A DNA stretch of 64,000 bases, from assembly GCF_000275845.1 (NCBI RefSeq), contig NW_006766890.1:1068810-1132809 (forward strand). The letters are read 5' to 3'. The stretch is from Dichomitus squalens LYAD-421 SS1. Taxonomy: Eukaryota; Basidiomycota; Agaricomycetes; Polyporales; Polyporaceae. Position 1 is the stretch's first letter; every line of letters starts with the position of its first letter. Shown one piece after another: positions 45,485 to 57,000 of this stretch. The notes beneath the pieces are model-generated. The model was not told the DNA's origin and searched no databases. It worked only from the letters and a program-made list of their open reading frames with translations. A program made the translations under genes and the position numbers.

Positions 45485-47338
45485 ATGGCAACAAGTCCGA
45501 CTCGAAGCCTCTCCCCTCTACCTTCTCGTGGGGACGGCCTCGGAATCTTCCCTTCTGGTGAATCCCTCAATCGGAGCAGCACGTATTCTCAAGGGCACAC
45601 TCGCAGCAGCACTTGCACCGTTCTATCTTACACCCAACATTTCGAGCAGGACACGAACCGTTCAACAGCTGCACTCACGCGGACAACAGCAACACGAACG
45701 AACCTCAAGGAGATACAGAAGTCCCCTTTACCGCATCGCTTCCATCTCGTTCCTAGCAGCAAGAAGCGTCCCCAAGACCGACCCACTTTGATCCCCAGGT
45801 CAATGACACAGTGGAACTGGAAGACGCGTCGGCAGGATGGTGAGGACGGGCATCCACCATCGAGCTCACGCTTGTACGAAGAGGATACGGTACGTGTCGT
45901 CATTCCTAACTACCCCAGTAATCACTCAACAAGGAGTGAACAGGGTACACAAGCACCGGACTCTGTCATCACAGGGGAGGAAGAGAAGCACAGCATCTTA
46001 GAGGACCTCATCTCCGACGCCTTCGATTCCCCCGTGTTCGACTGCCTCTCTACGCCCAACCCAAACGCGGCCTGTACGCATTCCCCGCAGAGCCGAGCGT
46101 CCTGTACACCAACATCCTTCACTCTCGTTCAGGACCAGCCTAGCCACAAAGCCCGACGACTATCAGCTGCACTCGACTCTATCCAGAAACTATCGACATT
46201 ATCATCGTCTCAGGACTCGCAATCTTCAGTCGGTCGCCAGCTACAGCCTCCTAGTGCATCGTGGTCCACCGCACAGTTTGATGTTGATACTCACAGCCAC
46301 CGGGATTCGGCCTCAGGCCGTCTTGCATTCCCTCATATTAGTGATGATAACATCCAGGAGATTGCCTCATTATCCGCCACGGCTCACAGGGAGTCATCTG
46401 AGAGATCTAGAGGCCGAAGAAGCTCGTCGTCCTCTTCGATAAATTCGCTCATTGGCGGACGTCCAGACTCCTCCGGGTCCGTATACTCCCAACCTTCGAT
46501 CTCCCCGCACGACAGCCTCGCGGATCTTGTGACAAGCAGGCCAGCCACGCAGAGCAGCTTCGCCTCGACGGCGTCCTCCGACGACTCTCGTCGTCGCAAG
46601 TTCGCAGCCAGAAGACAAGCCATCTACGCTGAGTTCGGATTCAAGCTGCCCATCCCCGACTCGGAATCCTCGTCCTCACTACGGCACACCCACATTCCGA
46701 CGGGCTCGAGTAAGCCATTTAACGGGGCGGGAAGCAGCCGGACGACGTCGGCATACGTTCCCCTTCGCTCCGCGTGGTCAACCTCTACTTCGGCGACTTC
46801 TGTGCGGTCACAACTGCTTGATCAAGCGGACGCGAGCCTGAACGACGATCCGGATCCAGCGTCCTTAATCTTACCGTATTCCTCAAGCATCAATCTAGCC
46901 AACCTAGCCAACGACAAACTAGAGCGCTTCTCTGTCCAGGACTCCTTCCTCAGTTCTAGCCGGAATCCGCTCCTCCAAGACCGGGCTAACTTCACGACGA
47001 GCACACCCCCTGCGAAGAGGCGTTCTCACCGGTCTCTCGCGAAGCTCGCATTCGATTCGCTCCCGGACGTGCCTGCTCTCCCGGACTTTATCAAGCGTCC
47101 GACAATGAGTCGACACGCTTCTGGCTTCGGGTGGCAGCCTTGTGCACCTCTGCGACTGGCGAAACTGGACATTGATGGTGGTTCCACCATCCGTCAGTCT
47201 TTGAGCACCTCCGAACGCGTGCGGATGTTCGCGAAGTGGCGGGATTATCCTGAGTATCATCCCATTGTCAAGGAGCTCATGGATGACGTGGATAAGTCGA
47301 TCTCCGAGTGGAATCGAGGTTGTCCCATTGTCGCATGA
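45485..47338 (+). CDS. hypothetical Ser/Thr-rich protein, intronless
   Basis: One open frame of 617 codons from ATG to stop with no intron, unusual among its neighbours. The protein is Ser/Thr/Pro-rich and disordered-looking, with poly-Ser (RRSSSSSSINSL). Conserved-looking patches are DDSRRRKFAARRQAIYAEFGFKLP and the C-terminal RVRMFAKWRDYPEYHPIVKELMDDVDKSISEWNRG. The last patch is the most likely folded part. I do not recognise the family. Length and codon use argue that it is real. Its 3' end faces that of the coilin-like gene, 139 bases away. Confidence 0.75.
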   Translation: MATSPTRSLSPLPSRGDGLGIFPSGESLNRSSTYSQGHTRSSTCTVLSYTQHFEQDTNRSTAALTRTTATRTNLKEIQKSPLPHRFHLVPSSKKRPQDRPTLIPRSMTQWNWKTRRQDGEDGHPPSSSRLYEEDTVRVVIPNYPSNHSTRSEQGTQAPDSVITGEEEKHSILEDLISDAFDSPVFDCLSTPNPNAACTHSPQSRASCTPTSFTLVQDQPSHKARRLSAALDSIQKLSTLSSSQDSQSSVGRQLQPPSASWSTAQFDVDTHSHRDSASGRLAFPHISDDNIQEIASLSATAHRESSERSRGRRSSSSSSINSLIGGRPDSSGSVYSQPSISPHDSLADLVTSRPATQSSFASTASSDDSRRRKFAARRQAIYAEFGFKLPIPDSESSSSLRHTHIPTGSSKPFNGAGSSRTTSAYVPLRSAWSTSTSATSVRSQLLDQADASLNDDPDPASLILPYSSSINLANLANDKLERFSVQDSFLSSSRNPLLQDRANFTTSTPPAKRRSHRSLAKLAFDSLPDVPALPDFIKRPTMSRHASGFGWQPCAPLRLAKLDIDGGSTIRQSLSTSERVRMFAKWRDYPEYHPIVKELMDDVDKSISEWNRGCPIVA

Positions 47339-47477
47339 GATGACTGAGAACGGGAACGGTAAGGATATAGGCACATATTCACACTTTTGATTTGTTGTGG
47401 GCGTTTGATGTAGCCGTGGAGTATGCCTTCGTGTGTAGATGGGTAGTAAGGATGAGATACAGCAGATGTCCGAGAGC

Positions 47478-49438
47478 TCAGTGGGATACCACCAGCCGCC
47501 AATCGCCCTGAAAGACATCTGCCCACTCGAAGGTTTCCTCCGTTGCTCCACCTTCCTCTTCGACGACCACGCCGCCGAACGATACCCCACCTGTGCCAGC
47601 TTCGGTGATTGGCTGAACGATGAGCTGATCACCGCACTGGAGGACACGTGCGATATGCAGCAGCATCTCCGGCGTGAGAGTGGCAGAGTTGATTCCCAAT
47701 GCCTGTAGACAGTACGATGAGTGCCAGCAGCGGAGTTCTGGCCGACGTTTGGCATACCTTCCACGCAACCGTCGCCCCCACAGACACCTGAGACTTGTCG
47801 GTGATTTTCCGGAGAGAATCCCAGCGAGCGGCCACGACAGCACGTTCCGTAGCCTCTCCGCTGTCCGAATTCGTCCCAGCACCATTGGCGTTGTTGCTGG
47901 CGGGGTAAGCGGCTTGGGCACACTCGTCGTCATACGGCAGACCTTCCGCGAACGTCGCATCTGCTTCCTGGTCCCAAGGCTCCTCTATCGGCTGTTTTTG
48001 CTTCTTCTTCTTGTTCTTCCGTCTCGAGAGCCACATGCCCTCCTCGACGTCGATGCTCGTGACGAACATGTTCGGGGGCAGCAGCCCGCGCTCCTGCTTC
48101 TCGGACGGAGGGACGAGGCGCGGTTGCTGCGTGCGCCGAGGGGTTTCCTGGGCCTGCAGAGAAGCTGCGACGACGAGCGCGTCCGCATCGGCGTCCACTT
48201 GCATCGCGGCCGCGTCCACCTGTCCTGCGCTGGACGTGCTAGGGACTGATACACCATCGGTGAACGTGATCTTGGCGGGGACGCCTCGGATGAGTGCGTC
48301 TTTGAACCCGCGCCGCTTGTTCTTGTTCGACAAGGACGCCATCATGAAGGTTGGCGGCTCGGCGTCGCCGCTCCCCTCTCGAGCTTTCCCTTTGCCTTTG
48401 CTTTTTGCAGGTTTGGACTGCTGAGACTCTGGTTCCTCGGAGGGCGTAGATATAGCGGTCGCGGGGGGCTCAAGCGTGCGAGCGCGTGTGCCGAGGGGGA
48501 TCTCGTTCACGCTGGCAGGCTCGGCTGTTAGGGCGATGCGTTCATACAGCTTCTTGCGGCGGCGACGGAGATTGCGGCTGTGGGTGGAAGGCTTTCCTTG
48601 TCCGGGCGGAACGGGAGGTGTACCGGGAGCGCTTTGATACGGATTAGTGCCTCGCAGGCGATGTGTACTTGAGTATGGGAGGTGACTTACGGCTTGGGGG
48701 CGGTCACTTGCTCCTTCGGGCCAGTTTGGACACCATTTGCGGTGCGTGTGGAAGATCTGCGGCGAGGCAGGTGTACAGAGGGTGCGCTTGAGCTTGTGGA
48801 CGACGAAGAGGAATCGGAAGAGGTCGAAGAGTCTGACTCGGAGTCGGACGAAGAATCGGAGTCGGAAGAACTCGACTCTGAGCCGGACGAATCGGTACCC
48901 GATTCTGAGCTGGACTCTGAGGAGGATGCGGGCGGCGTGTGTCGCTTCGGACGGGCACGACTGGGGGGAACTGCAGGAGGCTTGGAGAGCGCTCTGCCGT
49001 CGTTTGTCTTGGACCGCTTTCTTGCAGGACTGTTTGCGTCTTGAAGAGGTCAAGGGATGCGATGCATTGGCAGGGGAAGACGCTCACCTTGTGCCGCTGC
49101 TTTACGCTTATGGGCAGCAGGAGCGGGAGCTTTCTTGATACTACGGAGAAGACGGATGGCTATTATGAGAGCCTTCGTTGGGGGAGGGGCGACAGAAAGA
49201 GTAAGCAGACGCACACTATGAGGTCGCCATCGCGGACGACATCAATTGGGCTGGAGTCGAGAAGCTCGAAGTCGTCGAGAAGAAGTGTGAGCTGTTGGGC
49301 GTGCACGGCGGCGTCACGGAAGGGGAGAAGATCGATACAGAGGGCAGTTTTGAGGTCGTGAACGGTGGGGATGGCGTTGAGAGTGAACCAGGCCTTGAGA
49401 TGGGGGAGCGGCGCGACGCTCTCGACTTTTACGCGCAT
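47478..49438 (-). CDS. coilin-like protein
   Basis: Five exons (49215-49438, 49088-49140, 48691-49039, 47758-48631, 47478-47702) encode about 574 aa. The N-terminus MRVKVESVAPLPHLKAWFTL, then TVHDLKTALCIDLLP and LTLLLDDFELLDSSPIDVVRDGDLI, fits the coilin N-terminal domain (ubiquitin-like; 'L...F-LL...VR-D-D'). A basic segment (IKKAPAPAAHKRKAA) and a long acidic-serine region (SSSESSSESGTDSS type) follow. A later R-rich block (RNLRRRRKKLYERI) is present. The C-terminus (RWDSLRKI, then ALGINSATLTPEMLLHIARVLQCGDQLIVQPI) is like the atypical Tudor end of coilin. Coilin organises Cajal bodies, where snRNPs mature. An upstream ATG at 49525 would add 29 residues. Confidence 0.7.
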
Positions 49439-49677
49439 GGCGGGTGGATGGACGCGTGCAGCAAGACTGGAGCTCGAGGATGGCGCTCGGTGAAGCGTCG
49501 GCTCACGTGCGCCAGCAGATGCCATGACACGTCCACCGAGTAGCACTCGCATTCTCCGTCTCCGTCTCTCGTCTCCCGCCTCGACGTGTTCGCCCCCTTC
49601 TCCCCCTCGCGACCTCGCGCTTGCTCTCTCTGTACTCTAGCACACTTTGAGCCCGATACCACGTCCAGCCGGCCAAG

Positions 49678-52117
49678 ATGGCCAAACACAACTATGACGA
49701 GACCGGCAACATGGTCTCGTACTTTGTCTTCAGCTTCCTTTCCGTTTTCCTCGTCCCATACACCCTCGCTGCCATCTCATCGACTAGTATGCGTCTGTCC
49801 ACCTGATTGCCGCTTCATCCGCTCAACCCTTGCTTCAGAATCTCCTTCACTCTCTGGTTGCCAATGCCAGCATTGCATTGCCCAGCGCGAACGTATTCGC
49901 AAGCGCGAGCGCGGCTCCCTCCTCTCGCCCAAGCTAAGGAGAAGGTGTCTATCGCTACAGGACCCTACTTGAATGTTCGCTTCATGTGGAATGCTTAATG
50001 CCTCCGTTAGAACTTTCATCATATTGGCCGGCTGGTCAATCACCGCCTTCTTCGCCTACAAGATCTTGACAGCTGAGAACACCTCCAAAATATACGATCC
50101 CTTTGAGATTCTTGGCATCAGCACTGTGAGTCGTCATCTACCTCGAACCACCCTCTCCGGCGTGCTCATATGCGCATGTCCTCAGAGCGCGACCGTCAAG
50201 GATATCAAATCCCACTACAAGAAGCTCTCTCGCAAATTGTGTGTCTTAATGCCTCACCAACTGCCAATTCATACTTAAGGCTCTCTTCAGCCACCCAGAC
50301 AAGGTCAAGCTTGGCGTGAACGAGACTATGGAGATGGTCGAAGCCAAGTTCGTGGAGATCACCAAAGCCTACAAAGCGTTCGTCTCTCCCCTTCATCTCC
50401 TGTAATCACTGACCGACATCAATCGCAGGTTGACAGACGAGACAATCCGGCAGAATTGGTTGAACCACGGCCATCCGGACGGTCGCCAGGAAGTGAACAC
50501 GGCCATTGCACTTCCCTCATGGATGAGCGACAACATCTGGGTCCTCGCCGCGTACGGTATCATCTTCGGCGGTGCACTCCCTGCCCTTGTTGTAAGTTCC
50601 TCCGGTTCAGCGTAGAGAGCGTGCGTTCAAGTGGGATATTGGCAGGGTCGTTGGTGGTTCGGGAATATGGAAAAGACAAAGGATGGCGTTCACGCCCGCA
50701 GCGCTGCCACATTCTTCAAGACCCTCACAGAGGAGTCTGGCATAGATGATGTCACTACCTCTCTTGGGAAGGCTTTCGAATACGAGCACCGCGTCAAGAT
50801 CGCCAAGGCTGATGGCGAACTCGATCAACTCGAGACGCAGATTAAGGAGCAGCTCGGAGCCCAGTGGACTGAGCTCGTCAAAGTAGCGGAGGCTGTCCCC
50901 GGTGCGCACGACAGCCGAAGGCGAGCGTTCGTCCTCTTGTATGCGCACCTTCTCCGGTTGCCTGTGCACAATTCCAGTCTGCAGAAAGGTTCGTCTATTC
51001 ATGACCGCGGTCAATTATCACGCTAATGGCCCTCGCCTTCAGAGCAAACCGAACTTCTTCTGCAGACGCCCACACTCCTCAACTCTATGCTGAACATCAC
51101 CATGTCCCGAAACTGGCTTCTTCCTACCCTTGCTGCCATGCGTCTACACGCGTACATCACTCAGGCCCTTCTTCCTAGCAAGGCGGACCTCAAGGCTGCT
51201 CAGCTTCCCGGTATCGAACAGTCCGAAGCTGCCGCTCTCTCAAAGTCCGAGTCTACCGACTTCTCCGACGCCGTGTCAACACTTTCTAAGTCTGAATCAT
51301 CTGAGCTTGTCAATGCCCACAAGGCACTGGAGTGCCTTGGCCAAACTGAGATTGTCGACGCTTCGTTCAAGGTTATTGGCGAGCGCTTCGTAACCCCCAG
51401 CTCGTTCGTGCACTTGGTCGTCAAGCTCCGTGTGGATCCTCTCGACAAGGACGGCAAGCCAGTGCCGATCCCTAAGCAGGATAAGGAGAATGAGAAGCGC
51501 GACAACGAGTTCTTGTTGAGCAAAAAGGACGCGGAAGATCTCCCTAACGGCGACTACGCCAGCCAATACGCGCATACACCATATTGGCCCGCCGTGAGTA
51601 TCACGCCCCGTCTTCATTGCGCATCTTGGCTGAGCTAGGTTTCGTGCAGAACCGGAAGCCGTCATGGTGGATCGTTCTTGCCGATGTCAAGTCGAACAAG
51701 GTCGTTGTGCCCCCGATCAAGGTCACCGACGTCCCCGTCGCGGACACGCAGCGCGGCATCGACTACCGGGCGTACAAGATCCAGTTCCAGGCACCACAAA
51801 ACGTCGGCCTCTTCACGTGGAAGGTCATCGTCCTGAACGATACCTTTGTCGGCGACGAGGCGTCGCGCGACGTCGTGCTCAAGATCGACGACCCGTCAGT
51901 GCTCAACGCGGACGACGCGAACGACGAGGACGACATCTCGGACCCTGAGGAGGACTCGCTCGCGGGCCAGATGGCGCTCATGCGCGGGGGCTCGGTGAAG
52001 AAGTCGCAGCCGCAGGACGGGGAGGACGGGGAGGACGACGAGGATGACGAGAGCACTACGGACGACGATCAGGAGGAGAAGGGCGACGGTAGCAGTAGCG
52101 ATAGCGACAGCGACTAA
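49678..52117 (+). CDS. SEC63: SEC63, ER protein-translocation J-domain protein
   Basis: Nine exons (49678-49786, 49839-49944, 50011-50125, 50186-50238, 50291-50377, 50429-50591, 50646-50988, 51043-51593, 51650-52117) encode about 664 aa. The first membrane segment is YFVFSFLSVFLVPYTLAAI; CQCQHCIAQRERIRKRE and a second segment (FIILAGWSITAFFAYKI) follow. The lumenal J domain is DPFEILGIS ... IKSHYKKLSRKFHPDK, with the HPD motif split by an intron but intact. A third segment (NIWVLAAYGIIFGGALPALV) leads into the Sec63 Brl domain (LLLQTPTLLNSMLNI, SWWIVLADVKSNKVV, YKIQFQAPQNVGLFTWKVIVLNDTFVG). The tail is highly acidic, as in yeast. It recruits BiP/Kar2 to the Sec61 channel. Confidence 0.96.
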
Positions 52118-52371
52118 TCGAGTGCGTCTTCTTGCGGGTCTCAGGAATTAAGTTATTGTCGCGTCAAGCCTTACAGATATGAAGTTTACGTTGTGCCGCA
52201 TGCGCTGGCGCACTCGAGCACTTGTAATCACGCATAGATCACATCCCATGTATGTGGTCTATCAAATCGTCGGGCTATTGGGACCGAACCGCACAAGTAC
52301 GTGAACCGAATAATGCCTCTATGTCAGCCTAGCCAGCCAGCCAGCCTCGATCCCAACCAACAAAGGACATA

Positions 52372-53724
52372 AGTTCAGTACATCCCACAGTCATCCTCCT
52401 CCCCCCCTTCCTTCCCCCATCTAGCCCAACCGACCATCAAGATAGGACGACCATCAAGACAGCCTGCGCGCGCCGAAGACCCTGGACCCAGGATCACGGG
52501 CCCGTGTGCCCGTGAGGTATGCCCGACACACGTCGCGCCGTTGTTCGTGGGAGGGAGTCATGGACCTGACGATCGCGGGCACGACGCACGTACTAGGGCA
52601 TTTCGTTTTGCTTCGTCTGCCTATCGCATTCGTGTTACTGCTATTTTCTCTCCGCAGATCTCCCCGACGGACCACGACTACGTTACGACGCAAGCCGACC
52701 GACTCGACCTCAAGCTGCGAACCTCGAACCTCGAACCTCGACCCTCAAGACCGACAGTGCCGACAGGTTGGCGTTGGTGAGGCTGGGGGAGGGAGTTGAT
52801 CGCCTCGGTGAACCTGGTCTCCCGCGTCGGGGGTGTTTGGCTGGACGTTGTTGTGTTTCGTGTTTCGGCTTGGTTTCTTGGACTGGACGGTTTCGGTGGT
52901 TTCGGTGGTTTCTATTTCGTTCTCGGTTTTGGTTATGGTTTCGTTCTCGGTTTCGGGTTTGGTTTCGGTTTCGGTTTCGTTCACGGACTTGGACGCTCCG
53001 CGCTCGGACTTGGACTTGGACTCGGACATGGACTCGGACTCGGACATAGACTCGGACTCGTTGCGATTGACTTCCTCATTTTCATCTAGATCTCCAGGCC
53101 AGGGACGGGGTGCGACGGGGGAGGGTGCGGCGGTGGTACGGAGACTCGCCGGCTTTCATGCCTCGTCAATCCTTCTTCAATCCGTCGTACCTTCGAGGCC
53201 AACGGAGCACTTGTCGCAGGGTCGGGCGCGGTGTGCGGTACTGGGTCTAACCCTGATGCGTACGACCAACCTCTTCTCTCGGCTCGTTCTCCGGTACGGG
53301 CAGCCTCTGGTCGGGAGCGAGGGGGGCGGTCGAGGGTACGGGGAGTCGCCGCCTTTTAGGCCTTCTTCCAAACTCTTCCTCTCGGCTGGTGGTGGGGTGC
53401 GGGGTGATGGGCGGTGGGGTACGCCAACTCTAAGCCCTCGCCGTTCGTTGCTTCGTTGCTCCGTGCTCGGGAGCCACACGTCCGGTGCGTGTAGGCAAAG
53501 TCTGTGACCTCCCTTCGGGGGAGTTGCAGCACGCGCCCAGCGGTGGGCCCTCTGTGGATGGAGACATGGAGGCTAAAGATCCTCTCTTCGGAGAGCAAAC
53601 GGTGTTCCGCTGGTCGGAGCACCGCCCTTTCGGGGGCATCCCTTCCTTGTGGGGGGAATTTCTCTTCCGTGGAGTTGCCTGCGTTCGATAGTCATCGAAG
53701 CAAGATCCTCTGCGGAAGAGAACG
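52372..53724 (-). repeat. 1.35 kb repeat, copy B (inverted partner of 31829-33166)
   Basis: The reverse complement of copy A, ending at AAGTTCAGTACATCCC (52372) and at GCGGAAGAGAA (about 53724). Internal differences are scattered substitutions plus a one-unit length change in the ACCGAA/TTCGGT hexamer tract (one extra GTTTCG unit here) and small changes near 52650-52690. It lies between the 3' ends of SEC63 (+) and the TEA4-like gene (-). It contains the 224-codon open frame at 52833-53507. Confidence 0.88.
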
Positions 53725-54002
53725 ACGTCCCGCTGACTCACTTTCGTCCATGCCACCACGAGCCCGCCTGGAACGCATCTGACGCGTCCTCTGACAGGGC
53801 ATGACCACGCATGGTCGGTCATACTCGTGGCGAAGACCAAACCTCCGATCACTTTACCAGGCTTGTTACCTTTGGGTAGGATCGACCAGTTCACTTCAAA
53901 CTTACAGGCAGAGTGACATCGTCCTGAAATCCACATAAATACTAACCAAATGTGGCGAATGTAAGATACATGCGAAAGAGCGATGAATATACCGTCAACA
54001 GC

Positions 54003-57000
54003 TTAGTGGACGTGTATTGCTTGTTGCAAAAGCTCATCCAGAGTCTGCGGAGCAATCGTAAGCGACCATATGAATGGTGCATGACAGGCCAAGACCTTAC
54101 CTGATCCATTTCCTCCAGCTGCTTGAATGTGCTAGCATAGACATCTCTGATATCGGGATGCAGAGTGTGCGGTTCGATGGGCTTCCCAAACAACATCTCT
54201 TCGACCGAATCCAGCGGCTGATGCTCGGGTATCTTGTTGTTTAGCGAAGCGCGCATCTCAATGACCGCCATCATCTCGTTCAGACCGAAGTCATTTCTTG
54301 GGAGAACGAGCTTGGGCCGATCGTCCTTCCGAGCGGGAATCGCCGCCATGCCACCCAGCGGGAGTGGCGAGGATGGGGTAGCAGTTCGGTAGTCAGAGAC
54401 GGCAGATGCGAAGGATGCTTGCCGCTCGTGCGGAGCAGGATATCCACGGATGCGACTGCCTGAGGTCGGGGTAGCAGTGGGTGCGCGGGACATGTCTGAC
54501 TCTCCCGGACTGGCAGTACGGTAGCTAGATAATCTGGAGACGGCCGGGGATCCGACACGCTGGCTAGTTGCAGCGGCGGAATTCGACCTGGCAGCATCGC
54601 GTGCAGTGGGGGTAGCTGTCCGGGAAGACGACACTTCCTGTGCGGTCTCCGAGGCAGGATAGGCCGAGTCAGTGCTGCTACGCGCGGAGCCGAAGCCCTG
54701 GTCGGAGGAGGCCTGTGATACCGGTGCCCTCCCTGTCTCCTTCTCATGCTTGATCTTGCTAAGTACCCGATCGAGTTTCGCGCCTAAGCCATCCTTGCCA
54801 TGGGCAAGGACACCGTGCAGGAGATCGAGATTGTCACCGGACGAAGAAGATTTGTGGCCTGAAGGTCCGACCTCGTTCCGCCATTCCTTCTCGACAATGT
54901 CGCTGATATCGTACGTCTCGCCATCAGGTTCAACATACGAGTAACGCATCCTATCGTCAACGTCGTAGCGAGAGCTTCGAATCATGGCATTGCTTGGCAG
55001 GAGGACGTCCAGACCCCGCGCTGAGTTCGCCTGCGCAGAAAGGATGGCGCGCTGATTGGCGCGTGTAGCCGCACGCTGAGCTGCAATGAGCTCCTGCTTG
55101 GACATCTGGCGCTTGGGCTCTTCATGGGCAGTGGTGTCAGATGCTGTGCTCGAGCTAGCCACCGACTCTCGAAGTTGTTGCAATGCGAGCTCGTCAAGGG
55201 GTGCCGACGAGCGATGCCGAGCAGAGGAGTTGCGATAGGCGACGGCGCGACGGAGGATGAAGATAGGGTCGTCAGGCCGGACGTCGTCAAGCGAACCCAA
55301 GAGCAACTGCGCAGAGTCGATGGATCGACGTTTGCTGTCACTGAACCTACGATCAACTTGGCGGTAAGCGGGCGGGCGCGGGAAAGCATCAATAACTTTG
55401 CTCGAAGGTGCTAGTTCGCGTTCTAATCATGTTGTTAGTACAAGACAGGCTGTCCGCTTGCGAGTGACTTACCCTTGCCATTGACCTCCACGGCAAGACC
55501 GTATCGGACGCGGGAAGAGCTCCTTCGCTTGGTTTGCTTGTCCTCGATCTCGTCTCCGCCGTCCACGACACCTTCAGGTATGCCAAAGCGGTCCAAGCCC
55601 TGTTCGATGACCTCGGCGACAGTGATGTTCTTGGGGAAAACAAAGATCTTCTTGCGGAAGTTCTGGCTGATGCCCGGCGAAGGGACCTGGCTCGCCTGCG
55701 GACGGTTGCGGAGCGTGTTCTTAAAGACAATCGCCTCGGTTTGAGGATCAAAGACCATGTCGTCTGGGAGGTCGTCAGGATAGATGACGAGCTGCAAGCC
55801 GAAGCGGAACGATGGCGAGCTGAAGCGCTCTGGAGGAACCGTGTTCCCACCAGAAGTAGACACAGAAAGGAAATGTCCTCGGCCACGCGTAGACTCGTTA
55901 TCTCCATCAACACTCTCAGCAAGAAGCGTGTCGTCGCCTTCGTCACCGATGCTATCGTCGGCCCGACTACGGCGATTCAAGTAGAACTTGACCTGAGAGT
56001 CGTCCGTGAAGTCGTTCATCGACAGCTTCTTGATCGCTGGATGCATCGAAAGATTGCTGGCGACGGAGCTGATACTACCCACGCTGCTACGCTTGACCTT
56101 CGGCAACTCCAGAGCAGCCTCCACGAGCGACTCGAAGACACCAAGTGGCTTCTCCTCGGGACGGAGCACCGCCGATGAGCCCTCCACCTGCTTGATGGTG
56201 AGGTAGTACTCCTTCTCATCCTCTCCGGCAGGAAGACGGAATCGCTGGATGGCTTGGCGGACCAGGTCCGACGCCGTCGTGGAGTTGTTGAGTAACACCG
56301 TCTTGAACGTCGCCTCGGTCTGGAGGTGGTCTCCCGCGAACACACGGACAACGCTGAGGTCGGGTAGACCGACGCCTTGTCCGTCCATGGAAGTCGGAGA
56401 TAGGACCAAGGAGCCCGGACGTGGACGGGAGCCGCTTACAGAGAGACCGGAAGTAGAACTCGTGGACGAGGCGAAAGACATTGAGCCTTGCAAGACAGCG
56501 GAAGCAGACTGGAGGCCATAGGACGGCTGGGCCTCCGGAGGCGTAGCTGGCGAGCGGTTGAGATACTGCTGATAGAGAGCCTGCTGCTGTTGATCGCGCT
56601 GCCGGAGCTGCGAGACATGCTGAGAGAGCTGAATCTGACCCGTTGGATTCTCTTGCGAAGGACTCGTTTGGGGAGACTGAGTCTCGGGCTGCGGTGGGAT
56701 CAAGACAGACTGCAATGGGCGCTTGGGGTCGGTGGAATTCTTCTGCTGCATGATCATAGCCTGCTGTTGCTGCTGGCGCGCGTTTGTCGTGACGGGGGAG
56801 GAGGCCTCGGGAGAAGTGAGCGGCGACGAGCGCGAACGACCGGATTCTTCAGATTCGCGAGTGAGCGACTCGACGCTGACGGCGCTGCCCGTATCGGACT
56901 TGTCTTTGCCCTTATCCTTATCCTTGTCCTTCTTTCGCCCGAAGAGCCCTCCGAACACACCACCGCTCTTTTTCTTCTTGTCCTTATCCTTTCCGCCCTC

